Below, in pieces: positions 52,336 to 63,791 of a DNA stretch of 64,000 nucleotides (within the stretch, counting starts at the first letter, position 1; every line of letters begins with the position of its first letter). The notes beneath the pieces are model-generated. The model did not search any database. It was not told the origin of the DNA and was given only the letters and a program-made list of their open reading frames with translations. The stretch is from Oscheius sp. JU75. Taxonomy: Eukaryota; Nematoda; Chromadorea; Rhabditida; Rhabditidae. The stretch is taken from the NCBI GenBank assembly GCA_037178855.1, contig JASJZC010000001.1, positions 5,642,001-5,706,000 on the forward strand. The letters are read 5' to 3'. Position numbers and translations under genes: made by a program.

Positions 52336-54660
52336 ATGGCAGAAGAACCGATTCGGGAGTTATTGGTTGAGGGAGGTGCTCCACAGAAACGGTATTTTTT
52401 TCCAGATGTTTCCTCCAATAAAGCTTTAGGAAGCTCCGTCTGGCCATAGCCGGCTGCTCCCACGGCGAGATGGACGTCATCTACGAAACTTTGGCCGAGA
52501 TTGAGCGGGAAAAAGAGTATAAATTCGACTTGCTGATCTGTTGCGGCGACTATCAGTCGGTCCGCAACTATGGCGATCTTGAGCAGATGCACGTCAAGGA
52601 CAAATTCAAGCAGCTGCGCACATTTTACAAGTACTACAACGGGGAGAGAGTATTTTTTTTCTTTCACCTTTCGCTTATTTACCGTCCTAGATCGCTCCAA
52701 TCTTGACTCTTTTCATTGGCGGAAATCACGAGGCCTCGGGATTTTTGTGTGAGTTGCCAAATGGAGGATGGGTCGCTCCGCGGATTTACTACATGGGCTT
52801 TGCTAATGTTATCAGGTGTGTTTTTGGCATCAGAACCGGGAAAGTTCTCCAATCAACCCTACAATTTTGTTTAAGATTCGCCGGGCTAAGGATTGGAGGT
52901 CTTTCGGGCATATTCAAGCCGTTCGATATTCACAAAGGTCTATATTTTCTTCATTTACCAACAAGATGGAAGGTTTAGGTCACTATGAGCGTCCTCCATT
53001 CACAGAAAACTCTATTGTTACGGCCTATCACGTCCGAAATCTGGATGTCTGGAGATTGCGACAGCTGAGGCCCAAAGACGATAACAGCTCGGAGGTGTGG
53101 ATGATCTTTTTCCCCCAATTGTGTCGTTTCAGAACTGCCTGGATATCATGCTCACTCACGACTGGCCGAATACGATCGAGAGCTACGGCAACGTGGACAA
53201 ATTGTTACGCGAGAAGCCCTTCTTCCGCGAGGACATTGAGAAGGGACGTCTCGGGAATCCGTTGGCCATGAATCTTCTCTGGGTCCGTCTTTCTGTTCCC
53301 GCCCAAAAAGGGTTAAATTCAGGAAACGAGACCGCGGTATTGGTTCGCAGCTCACATGCATTGTATGTTTGCCGCCCTCGTTCCTCACAAACCCAACGAG
53401 AGCGGTGAGACCCCGGAACCAACCAGATTTCTTGCCTTGAACAAGCCGATACCTCACAGACATTTTCTTCAGGTGCTGCTTAGCATTTCCACAAGCAAGA
53501 ATGGTCATGTTTTAGGCTCTGGAGCTGGAAATTGCCGAAGATGCCAACACGACGGACTTCTTCTATGATCCGGAATGGTTGGCTGTTCTTCGAAGCACAG
53601 ACAGCTTCACCAACACTTCTGACCAGGTTTTTGCTTTTACCGAAACTTATTATAGTGGAGTTGCGTTATAATGTACCCTTTTCCCACAAAGTTTGGGCGC
53701 AGTACAAAAAGATCATTTTTATACCCGCTATAACCGAACTGACTCGATTTGGCTTGACTTGCAAACAATTAGTATATGCAAAAAGTAGTGCACACTAATT
53801 GGCAAAATTGGCTTCAGACAGAGACACGAGGACATTTTAAAATAGAGATCACTGCTTAATTGTGTAGAAAAATCGTTATAACGCACTGTACCTCTCATTT
53901 TTGGGTCAAAAAGCCTCAGTATAACGTACGTCTCTCTAACGTATACTTCGCTATAACTTACTCCTGGGCCTACACGAAGGGGCGGGGTATGTTATAGCGC
54001 GACTCTACTGTAATGGCCTTTTACCAGAAAACATTCCTCCCGTCGAACGGCAGCGACGAGAGATGGGACTTTCGGCCAACTGCGGATGAATTGGCCGCGG
54101 TTCTCGAGCTCGGCGAGCTGAATATTCCGACAGATTTCAAGAAGACAGCCCATCCTTCCACGGGAGACTATGTTGCTTCTGCTGAGCCGACTCCGTACTA
54201 TAGGTAGACTTTTTTTTTTTTTACTTTAAAGCAATAAAATTGACAGGAATCCACAAAGCACTAAGTTCTGCTCGTGGCTCGGAATCCAGGATTTGAACAA
54301 GATGCTGGCTGATTCGGATCCCAACAGTCTCGGGACTCCATTCTATCTGATAGAAACAATGCAGGCAGCAGATCCTGGCGAGATCAAACTCGACGAAGAT
54401 GAGGTAATTCATTGATTTTCCTAATAAACTTACGCCAATTTAGGATTTCGGTGAAGATGGTTTCGTGGTGGATACAATTCCGACTGGCTTATCGATGCAG
54501 CAGGCTGATGATTTGGACCACTTTCAGGTTAGTTGTTCTATTCGATTGAGCAAACAATACAGCATAGGCTCCAGCCTGGAAGGGAGAAGTTCAACCAGTA
54601 GATACAGGAGAAATCCCGGCGCTGAAGCGACGTAAGGTGGACTTCAACGAGGACGAGTGA
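52336..54660 (+). CDS. DBR1: Lariat RNA debranching enzyme
   Basis: DBR1 hydrolyses the 2'-5' phosphodiester bond of intron lariats. Twelve exons (52336-52391, 52430-52649, 52691-52815, 52876-52937, 52979-53094, 53133-53282, 53323-53472, 53516-53626, 54028-54203, 54247-54403, 54444-54527, 54568-54660) give 499 aa. The metallophosphoesterase ligands are intact: [39 protein letters not shown] and [13 protein letters not shown] typical DBR1 C-terminal domain follows ([37 protein letters not shown]). An extra 19 residues precede the usual start. The ATG directly follows TTCCAG. Intron 8 carries repeat family B. The pairing with MED18 may be a two-gene operon. Confidence 0.96.
53745..53860 (+). 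repeat. Dispersed repeat family B, copy 3 (DBR1 intron 8)
   Basis: GACACGAGGACATTTTAAAA and ATTGGCTTCAGACAGA-like blocks match 34380-34485. Part of a 401-nt intron, the longest in DBR1. Confidence 0.7.
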
Positions 54661-55096
54661 TCTCGAGCCGTGTTTGTTACATTCTTACTTTCATAAAGTG
54701 TCGCATCTTTTCACGTGTCTGTAGTCGTATGAACAGAATAGGCGTGAACAGTATAGACCGAAGAAGGAACAATATCATGTCTGTACTGAAAACGGGAACG
54801 TTACTGCTTCTTTCCAGCTACTAGATCAGTGAACAAAGTATAGGAAGAAAGATCAACTCTACCTTGGTAAATAGCGAGTGAAACAAGAAAAAGAAACACC
54901 GAACAGTTCGTCTTGAATGCAATGAAAAGTCTTATGGTCCAGTTTATTTTAGCGTACTTACTGTCCACTGGATCCGTCGGGCTTAACCTACTCCGGCACT
55001 CATGACATCGGTCCTCGACAGCCAAAGTGCCCTATTGTCTCTCTGCCTCTGGCTGACTCTTTCTTTCAGTAGATCAGCCTCTCACTGTTAGTAGGC
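54661..55096. other. Intergenic, downstream of DBR1
   Basis: The DBR1 3' UTR lies here. No second gene recognised; the minus-strand frame at 54801-55025 lacks support. Confidence 0.45.
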
Positions 55097-55420
55097 TCAT
55101 CTTTCAGTAGCTCCCTGTTTCTGCCTGCCTCCTCTATTTATTCCGAAACCAGCGAATTTCTGAGGCGTAGATTCTTGCGTACGCTGCATTGGTTTCATCA
55201 ATTGCTTTCTCTCACTCTTCTTGTTGGCTCCTTCCTTCGCATCCTCTGCCGTCTTCTCCACCTTCAGCTCGCTCTTGGGCATCTCCTCGACTTCCTTTTT
55301 GACTTCTTCAGGATTCTTCTCTTCCTTCTCCGAGCCAAAGGTCGCGGTGTTGTTCTGGCCTGAATGTGCGCAGACGTCACTTCCCAAAGTCTTGAGATCC
55401 CTACCGACGTGAAGAGCCAT
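55097..55420 (-). CDS. Possible small Lys/Glu-rich protein
   Basis: A 107-residue open frame starts MALHVGRDLKTLGSD and ends at a stop at 55097. The middle is strongly charged (KEEKNPEEVKKEVEEMPK) and the tail basic with Gly/Gln (FGINRGGRQKQG). Composition looks coding, and an acceptor-like TTGTTCAG precedes the ATG by 4 nt, as in other genes here. No homologue recognised. It could be a real small gene or chance. Confidence 0.35.
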   Translation of the reverse strand: MALHVGRDLKTLGSDVCAHSGQNNTATFGSEKEEKNPEEVKKEVEEMPKSELKVEKTAEDAKEGANKKSERKQLMKPMQRTQESTPQKFAGFGINRGGRQKQGATER

Positions 55421-56332
55421 CTCCCTGAACAAAGCTGATGTTGGTAGAAAAGTTGACGAGAGACGAACCTTTCTCCGGGTGAGATTGATGCAATTGAACT
55501 CGTTTTCGCAATCTCTACTACTGAAGCGCAACGGTGTCTGTCCCTCCGTCCGTCACCACGAGCAAAAGGCTAAGTGCGATGAAGACTGTCATAAGCAATA
55601 GTTAGTAAAAACGGTGATGTTATCCATGATTCAACTACATATTAGGATGGGAGAAGGAAAACCCTTATCTTCAGGCGTTCTTCCTCTATAGTTCTGCCAA
55701 AGTCCTCCAGCAGAGCAAATTCGTGTTCTGACAAAGAAGACTCGCGATGCACCTCTTTCACTGATAAGGAAGACCTTCGACAAGATTCTGACTCAACTGA
55801 TCGGTGGGCAGAAGAGACCATTATTGTCTACACGAGTAGTAATTTAGAAATGCTTAAAAGCCTGCGAAGATGTCCAGCGGAAACGAATTACAGACGACAA
55901 TACAGGCTACTGTTTCCAGAGAGTGGAGAAGACATATTCGAGCTATTACATGGACAGGGAGCATGAACACGCAGATGTGTTCATCGAAATATTTTGTGAA
56001 AAGGAAATTGTTCTTTTACCGATACGACCACAGTCCGAAAGCACAGTCCCATTGTGTCATCTTTGGCCAGTGCCAATATGACACACATCGATAATCGTGA
56101 ACCAGCCCTAGTCGCAACTCTTTCTCCAAACATTCCCTGGGACTAGTATCTTTTTGTAACCAGAAATTAGGAAAAGGAGGCTTTCGTGACCCAGATATTT
56201 GACTTTCGCGCTTGCGTAATCGTCCCCGCGGGCGCCTGTATGTTTTCCATGGCTACCAGCCAGGCTACATGATCGCTGCGAGCGCTCTAAGCATCTCAGT
56301 CAACTTCCTCTCCCCTCTTTGACTCGCCAGTC
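55421..56332. other. Intergenic, with repeat C
   Basis: Contains repeat family C copy 2 (55506-55570). No further gene supported. Confidence 0.45.
55506..55570 (+). repeat. Dispersed repeat family C, copy 2
   Basis: Matches 49608-49672: TCTCTACTACTGAAGCGCAA and GTCACCACGAGCAAAAGGCTAA. Confidence 0.75.
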
Positions 56333-57756
56333 ATGTCGGCAAACGTTGTCTATCTGCAGGTAACTTGTTTTTGCTCTCCCTTGTTCTCTCTCCATTTCCC
56401 CCACCTCTATTGTATGATTCGTTCGTTCGACAGCAATAGATTATTACAGAACAGCGAACCAGCTGACATGTCGGCTGAGACGCTTTCACTCGATGTCGAC
56501 TCTTTGGGGTAAGATACGTTTCCCATGACTACCCATCAATGATTTTTCAGCACTGCCTCCACAACAGTCCTTTTTTCTCCATCTTCCTCCTCGAGAAAGG
56601 AATCGATTGTGACGTCAGTTAGACAGAAGTTCAGGTAGGTACACAATATTGAAACTTATGCCACAAATCTGTTAGTTTACCTGTGTAAACGCACGCGGTC
56701 TGATTAAAAAACGGGTTCCATGGGAGATCATTGATTTCAGTCTTGTCCTTACTGAGGAATCGAACACTCAGCTCTGTGAAGAGCTTCTCTCTCTCTCTCT
56801 CTACTATGGCCTCCTCGGCTGATCTCTGCTCCCAATAACACTTTATTTCCACCCCTAAAGCTCTTTCACCAAGAAAATGTCTGTCTTTCAGCTATCGACT
56901 TATGTGAAACGGCTCCGAAAGTCTTTGCATACGATCTGTACATGCATCTGAATCTATCTTAGGTAGACAGGACACTTTTTTGAACTGCCTTATTTTTAGA
57001 GCGGTATTTACCTGTTTTAGGCAGATTTTTTCCTACTGTAGCTTGCCATTGGGTACTGCACTTTTGTGCCGACGCGAAGTTTTCAGATAGACGGAAGACG
57101 ACAACAGATACCAATTATCTGAATAAACCTTTGGGTGGACTTTCTCAGATTGAAAGCCCTTTTAAAGACGAGACTATTGTTGACTTTAATTTCTTATTGT
57201 TCCGTCACTTTTCATGTGATAGTCCTTAAGAACGATGAACTCTTCGAACCAGTTCGTCGTCTCTTCTTCTCCCAGTCTATGGGTCTACTCTCTCGGACAA
57301 TACCACTTGTTCACCTCTCAAATTGAGTCATGTCCCGATACTCTCTCAATACTTCCTGTCCAGCTGTTTAGGCGTGCGTTCAAACCAGTTCGATGGGATT
57401 CCCGCCATCGATTTGGCCATCGACCAATCGCTTTTTCGCACATTCCTTCTTCCCTCTCGAATCTAAGTTGTTGCAGATCCTTCGCCACGTCGATGGTTCC
57501 AGTGGGGCCAGATGGTCCGGACGAAAAACCGCTGTCTCCGCGGGAAGTTGAGCCATCAACTTCAAAGCCAAAACCAAAAGAAGAGGGCTTGCCACGACCA
57601 CCGTTCAGTTGTGTCCCGGTCTACACATTCATAATCGCGATCATCTTCCTAATTATTCTCATGGGTAGTGTCAATGCGGTCCTGGAACTCAAACCGGAAT
57701 TCATCTACGGGCGACGGAACGAGACGGACTGGACCAACTCGACTTTAGTGCTATAA
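56333..57756 (+). CDS. Small single-pass membrane protein, unrecognised
   Basis: Four exons (56333-56359, 56450-56508, 56551-56634, 57477-57756) give 149 aa with consistent phase. The N-terminal 95 residues are Ser/Pro/Lys-rich and probably cytosolic (SLDVDSLGTASTTVLFSPSS; PSTSKPKPKEEGLPRPPF). One membrane helix follows (VYTFIIAIIFLIILMGSVNA), then a short tail of about 30 residues with two possible N-glycosylation sites (NETD, NSTL), so a type II orientation is likely. No known family comes to mind. The third intron is 842 nt, unusually long for this window, and has no hairpin repeat that I could find. The ATG lies 2 nt after GCCAG. Confidence 0.7.
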
Positions 57757-59286
57757 ACACGCGTGTAATTTCTTATATTTGTTCCTTTTCCGGGTATTTT
57801 TCCCAATGAAGATGCTTTACTCCTGAATGCCTCTTATTTGAAGTTTGGAGGAACATGAGTCATTGGAGTTATGACGTCAGACCAAGATCACTTTTGGATT
57901 GTATGGTAACCAGCTGCCGACGGCAGCTTCGCAGTCCTTTAGTCTTAGCTTAGATAACAGGCCGCTTCTCCGCAATCCTAGTAGCAGTTTACTCCACAGC
58001 TGGCTTGTTCCCCTGTCTCTTGACAAGAAATAACTTATTAACTTATTTTTGGGGTGTTAGTGTTGACAGGCAATTTTGCGGACACCATGACGGGTGGACA
58101 CCATTGCAATTTAGTAAAGAGAGATTTTGTAGGAAAAACAGAGAGGCTGGTACTTTCAGAATACTGGTAGTTTGGGACGACACTCTTAATTAGAATCTCC
58201 TGACTGTACTTACCAAAACATCATAACAACAAAACGTCGCATGTTTTTCAAACTACAAAGGATGATGAGTCAGAAAAGGTCAATAGGTTTCGCGAAACAA
58301 ACATAGATTGGTATGATAACTAGTGTTCTGTTCAGAAGAGTATATTCATCCTTTTATTGATGAGGGAAGAGAGTGAGGACGAGAGTCAGAAACACAAGTA
58401 TGGGTGTCTCAAGGTCAAAGCGTAAGAGTCTCAGGTCCCTTGTCAAGACCGTCTCTGATCTTAGAATCGAAAGTCAACCAGAGCCTGGACGAGCTACAGC
58501 TGAATGATACTTTTGAGTCTATTGAGTCCAAAAGATCAGTGTATTTACAGGACAATTTACGTGCACCAGTGGATGATAAGAACTGCGGAGCCTTGTCCTG
58601 TTCTCAGAGAGTCACAACAGTGTCCTGATAGGAACGTCCAGTAAAGCCACATAATACGAGTATTTTTTCGCAGATCCGGAAAATCATTCTGAAGTTCTAC
58701 GAGGGAAAAAGGTGCGCGCAGTACTTAAAATCCTGAAATTCCCCTCATTTTCCAGCATTTTATATTCCTTATTTCCACATGTTTTGCTCCACATGGTATT
58801 TCCATGAAGTGATAAAAGACCTTGGTATAATCAGTCATGTTTAAAAAATTAATAACATAAAGAACCGGAGAAAAAAAAGCTGCAAATGACTAGAAAAGTG
58901 GATACACTTATAAACGGAAGTTAATTCGACTCTTTTGTGCCGAACGGCATCTTTTCCACTGCCCCAGTCTGCTCTAAACGTAAAAACAAACAAATGTGCC
59001 GTCACTCGCTGTCCAGTCGGCCATTTTTGTGCCTTTCCCGTGACCTTTTGCACTCTCACTTGTTGTTCTGCTGATATACTTGTTTTCTTGAACATTTTCG
59101 TCTTGTCCAGTCGCATTTTCTGATCGGAAACAGCCCCGATCACGTTTTTCACACGACCAACAGCTGTTCCTTTCTTCCTTCAGTCTGTTTTTATACTTCT
59201 TTTAAGTTTCAGGTAGCCTAATTAGCTAAATATTTGGATTTTCTTCTTCGGGAACCCGTATTCGACAACTTTCTCACACGAATGTG
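57757..59286. other. Intergenic, membrane protein to PDP
   Basis: No gene supported over 1.5 kb. At 58674-58713 there is an exon-like fragment with acceptor TTTTCGCAG and donor GTGCGC (IRKIILKFYEGK), but no partner exons in phase. Confidence 0.4.
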
Positions 59287-61592
59287 ATGCTGAATAGCCG
59301 TCTCAGCTTTGTAGCCGTGCGACATGCGAGAAATTCACGATGGAACGCCGATGCGCATCTGAGGTCTGCCTATTTTCTTATCTTTTTCATTGGTAAAATA
59401 CTTTCAGGGCTCACGAGCGCCGAGTTAATGTAGAAGAGGACGCAATTCTTCGGATAGATACTTGTCAGCTTGCAGCCAACAGCCCAGTCGAGGATTTTTA
59501 TTCTGCCGCAAAATGTTAGTACCTTATCTTCTTTTCTTCTTTTCATCAATGGCAGGTTTGTCCTCCCGTGCTTTCCTAGTTAGTGTCTTCGACGGCCACG
59601 GCGGACAAAATTGTTCTCGACACGTCTGCACTAACCTCTATCCCTACATCTGTGCTTCAGTTCTTCAAAAACATGAGGTATACCTCTTTCTCTTGTTGTT
59701 TCAAAAGCTTCCAACAGTGGACATGAGATAAGATCAAAGCCTTGAGCAAATGTCAAATGCAAAATAACAACAAAGACGAAGCGTTTTTGATTGTTCGTTG
59801 ACCATATTTCCTCCAAAGAGTCTAAGTTTCCCCAAAATCGAATGAAATCGCTTCGAAAATTTTCAAAAGTATCAACCTTCACTGGTTCTGTACTTATGGT
59901 TGCAGCAGCGACCAGTTTCACTTTACAGCCCGATTCCTCCGAAAAGTTAGAAACCCTGATTCCAGAAAAAGTCAATCTCTCTCGAAAGACGCTTGGAATG
60001 GATCTTCAGCAGCACCGATGTTCCAGAAAACAACCAATTTGTGTTAGCTTAACTGTTTTCATAATTTTGTGACTTTTTTTCAGAAAATCATATCACGAAA
60101 GTGTTGCCGAATATCACAAGAAGTTTCTCAGCACGAATGAGCTGGTGAATGGGACAGTTCGAGAAGCACTGAAGGTATTTTTGTAGTTTTTCCTGTAAAA
60201 ATAAAATTTCTAGGCAGCTTTTGAAGCCTGTGATCACGACATTTCGCAAGCGGCACTGCCGGACAGCAAGGGACGGATTGATAGGTAATTTCTTCTCGAA
60301 AAAAACTAATTTTTGTCTTTCAGACTCTCAGCGATGATAGCGGCCTCGGGAAGTTGTGCTACACTTGCTCACATTCGCCACGGACATCTTCACGTGGCCA
60401 ATTCGGGGGACGGAGCTGCGGTTTTAGGTAAATTTTTCATCTTTTTTTGTTTTGAACAAACCCAGAGGGCTAAGAGAGTCTTTCCTCTTTTCAGGCGTTG
60501 CCGGACCAAATGGCGCAATTACAGCTCGGCAGCTCTCGAGAGCACATTGTGTAGACAATACAGACGAGGTTTGACTGCTTTTTGTCCTGAACCAACCCAG
60601 ATTTAGGTTGCCCGTATCAGAAATGCCCATCCGACCAGTGAATCGCATATTTTACGAGGAGGACGTCTGCTCGGCGAGCTCTATCCGCTCAGAGCTTTCG
60701 GCGATGTTAGGTATAAATGGCCTTTGGAATTGCAACGGGTTTGTGCCGTTACACTAATATTTTTAATAAACATCATCTTTAGGTAGTCTTAGAACCGCTG
60801 GGAGCCCCTCCCCCTCCCAATCTCTACACACCACCATATCTCACAGCCTCTCCTGAAGTCTACTATCACAAACTGACGGCAAACGACAAATTTCTCGTTA
60901 TGGCCACGGATGGACTTTGGGAATGGCTCGATCCAGACACCGTCGTCCGACTGGTTCACGATCATACCGTAGGCACACAAACCCTGCAGCCATATCAGCC
61001 AAAAAGTGGAACTACGCTCAAGCAGGTGAACTTATTGAGAGCCTTTTCTTGGTTTTACTTCTCTGATTAGTTGATTGATGATTAATGAGGCAAAACAGTG
61101 ATGTCTGTCAAAAACCTTGATCAATGCAGTCTCCTGCTCTTGTCAGGACAAAGACTCTTTCGTACTGTTCTGACAATCAAAAGTTCTCTCTCGGTCAGGA
61201 CCAAAAAAACATTCCTGTGGTATTTATAACAAAGGACCCTCCAATAGTTGTTTTTCAAGGACTTTATCAATCCCCATTTTTCAGGTGCATCTGGACCTGT
61301 GTGAGCGTAAAACAGGCGAGAAGCAGTACAAGAAGCCGATAGACGAGAACTGCGCGACCCACATTATTCGACATGCTCTCGGCGGAGTGAGTGGCGGAGC
61401 CAGCAAGCAGTACGAACGACTCATTGACATTTTACAGGTTTCATTATTATTTTTCTCCTCAAAAAAAGCCTGCAGATTCCTCCCGGCCGGGCGCGAAACT
61501 ATCGCGACGACATCTCTGTCATTGTGATCACGTTCAACGAGAACTATCTGGAGAAGTATAGGAGCAGCGAACCCATGCCATACAACGAGTAG
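59287..61592 (+). CDS. PDP1: Pyruvate dehydrogenase phosphatase, PPM family
   Basis: This mitochondrial-matrix Mg/Mn-dependent Ser phosphatase reactivates the pyruvate dehydrogenase complex. Twelve exons (59287-59363, 59408-59514, 59556-59677, 59929-59945, 60084-60174, 60214-60284, 60324-60427, 60495-60568, 60607-60738, 60783-61025, 61285-61437, 61476-61592) give 435 aa. The start (MLNSRLSFVAVRHARNSRW) looks like a mitochondrial targeting peptide. PPM motifs are intact: QLAANSPVEDF, VFDGHGG, SGSCATL, HVANSGDGAAVLG, LRAFGDV, TPPYLTASPEV, LVMATDGLWEWL and NYRDDISVIVI. PDP-specific blocks support PDP over other PPMs. The fourth exon is a proposed 17-nt microexon chosen to restore phase and is uncertain. 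A loop present in vertebrate PDPs before KSYHESV is much shorter here. Confidence 0.92.
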
Positions 61593-61749
61593 AACAACCC
61601 CGGTGCCTTTCCCACTTCTTTCAAATTTTTTGTTCTCCTACAAGGAAGAAGCTTGCGTAAAGTTGCCAAAGTTTAAGCATAAAGTTTCATTGTCATTAAT
61701 GAACAAATTTTACAAAAATGAGATTCAGGGAAAATGAGAGATTTGCTGC

Positions 61750-62479
61750 TTATCGCGGAGGCCCATAGCCTATTGGGCCTCCTTGCTGAAGATCATACTG
61801 GCCCGGGTAGCCGTGTGGCGGCGGCATTCCTTGCTAAATACCTCCTTTTGAGGGAAAAGATAAAGAAGGCTGACCTGAGGATAGGGATAATTGTAGGGCA
61901 TTCCCATCGGTTGCTGCTGAGGCGGAGGCATTCCAATTGACGGGTGCATCGGTTGAGGAGGCGCCTGGCTCGTGGGAATCTGCTGCTGGGACTGTGATGG
62001 AGCTGGAGCTGTAGTTTCGTTTGAGGCAGGAGGAACTGGATTCTCGGGCTGAAAAGTGGCGTTTAAGTACATCTTTTCTTCTAAGAATTTTAAGGGCTCT
62101 AAGTTCGATGGCGAGCTTAAAACTTAGAAAAAACGCTTCCAAAATTGCGAAATATATCTTGGTCAAATCATATGCAAGCAAGCGGCTTTCACTGGAAAAT
62201 AAGGTCGAAAAAGCTCACGACAAGTTGTGGAAGTAGCGACTGATCGGCTGCCTTGGCCAAGAAGATAAGATTTCTGTGAAGGAGTTGTTGATGAGCAGCC
62301 GCGTCTTCTGGTTTCCCCTAAATATCTCTTTTTACTTCCAAAAAGGGGAAAATTACCGCTGCCTGTAGTTCCTTTATCCGAGCTATCAGCTGTGAATTTT
62401 CGTCTAGAAGTTTCTGAATCGTGGCTGTTCCTTCGGGAGCGCCCTGCTTCACAGTCTGGGGAGCCAGAGCCAACGACAT
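61750..62479 (-). CDS. SS18: SS18/SSXT family transcriptional coactivator
   Basis: SS18 proteins are subunits of BAF (SWI/SNF) chromatin-remodelling complexes. Four exons (62357-62479, 62219-62317, 61875-62048, 61750-61833) give 159 aa. The N-terminal SNH domain is clear: ATIQKLLDENSQLIARIKEL, then HQQLLHRNLIFLAKAADQS, directly comparable to SS18. The C-terminal half is Gln/Pro/Gly/Tyr-rich (QPMHPSIGMPPPQQQPMGMP; GYPGQYDLQQGGPIGYG), a short version of the QPGY activation domain. The ATG immediately follows GCCAG. It begins 131 bp after the NDUFS4 stop on the same strand, suggesting a two-gene operon. Confidence 0.93.
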
Positions 62480-62610
62480 CTGGCTATAGTTTTCATAAAA
62501 AAATGTGAATTTACAGAGAAATTGGAGCGGGAAAACGCAGAAAAATGAGCAACTACTTGAATGTATACATAAGATTTATTTCTGCTAGTTCAGTCAAAAG
62601 CTAACACTCT

Positions 62611-63623
62611 CTACTTGGTGCTGATGCGGCTCTTACGGTTCCAGGCAAAGTTCATGCCGTAATTCTTCGGCTTAATCTGTCTCTCGTGCGTCTTCTGAAG
62701 AGAAATTAAGATTCATCTGTCACAAAAAAAATTGAAACTGACCTCAACCTCGTAGGTCCATCTGTTCTTCTCGCAGAACGCGATCGCGTCTTTTTCCGAG
62801 GCAAATTTCAGGGACATTCCGATGTTAGACAGCGGGTCGCCACTAAAAATTGCATCACGTTGGAGACAATATGATAAAATTACGTGCTGCACCATCCCAT
62901 GAGCGGATTTTCCCAGCGTTGACGGTTGTCAAGCTCGATGCACCACATCTAAACTAATTCGATGTATGACAAAAATAGAAAACATACCTTGGTATTGTCC
63001 CAGGGAGTCTGTGTGGCAGCACGGGCCGGTTTGAAAATACGCGCAACACGGGCCTCCTGGTGCTCCAGCGGGATTCCGCCGATGTCCATTGTTTCCTCTG
63101 TCGAAACTGCTACAGGGACCTGCAAAATTGGCAAACGTTTACTATTAAAAGTAGAGTATTCAATCCAGCATACAAATGTGTAATGATTTGGACTGCTAAA
63201 ACTCTTTTAGCTACATTATTACCAAACTTAGTTATTTTTTCACCATTTAGGCATTTTTCACCCTTCTGTAGTGCTATGGAGATAATATATATGAAAACAG
63301 CTGCAAATACCATAGTAGCTACTGATGAGGCGTATTAAGCGGATGAACAACATAATTCTGAAGTATCACCTTTTCCCTGCTGTTATACAAATTTTATATA
63401 CCGGTATTTGGCATTATATCGGGTAAATAGCGACTTGAAATGATCAAGAAACTGTATAAAATAAAAAAGAACGTACCTTAGGAGCTGTAGCCTCGAGAAG
63501 ATCATCCAAATCCTTACGCTTGGCATCTGTGGCTCTGATTATCGGCAGGTCCTTGCCCGAGCTCAAGGCGCGAATTTGGGAGTGTCGGGCAAGTTGAGCC
63601 AGACAAGCGCCCGTCTTGAGCAT
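62611..63623 (-). CDS. NDUFS4: NADH dehydrogenase (ubiquinone) iron-sulfur protein 4
   Basis: NDUFS4 is an accessory subunit of the complex I N-module, needed for assembly and stability. Five exons (63477-63623, 62988-63119, 62884-62948, 62743-62842, 62611-62694) give 175 aa, the usual length. The N-terminus (MLKTGACLAQLARHSQIRAL) fits a mitochondrial presequence. Conserved blocks are ARVARIFKPARAATQTPWDN, WCIELDNRQRWENPLMGW, DPLSNIGMSLKFASEKDAIA and YGMNFAWNRKSRISTK at the C-terminus. The ATG immediately follows TTCTCAG, consistent with trans-splicing to the start. Probable first gene of an operon with SS18. The opposite-strand neighbour starts only 168 bp away. Confidence 0.96.
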
Positions 63624-63791
63624 CTGAGAATTATATCGATTTGTAAAAAAAGAAAGAGAAGAAAAATGAGAAAAGCGGCAGTTTGTCGACTATGAAGCGT
63701 GTGCAGCAAAGTAGATACGCAAGGATTCGTTCACGCTATAAAATCTCATTTCAGTAATCCGTTTCATCTTTTTCGGAATATTCAAGGCAAA
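63624..63791. promoter_or_regulatory. Candidate bidirectional promoter, NDUFS4 / acidic gene
   Basis: Only 168 bp separate divergent ATGs at 63623 (-) and 63792 (+). The sequence is AT-rich with TTCTCAG and TTCAAG acceptor-like sites near the two starts. No specific factor site is assigned. Confidence 0.5.

Noticed and set aside
58674-58713. Isolated exon-like fragment
   Set aside because: Acceptor and donor are acceptable, but no phase-matched partner exon was found on either side.
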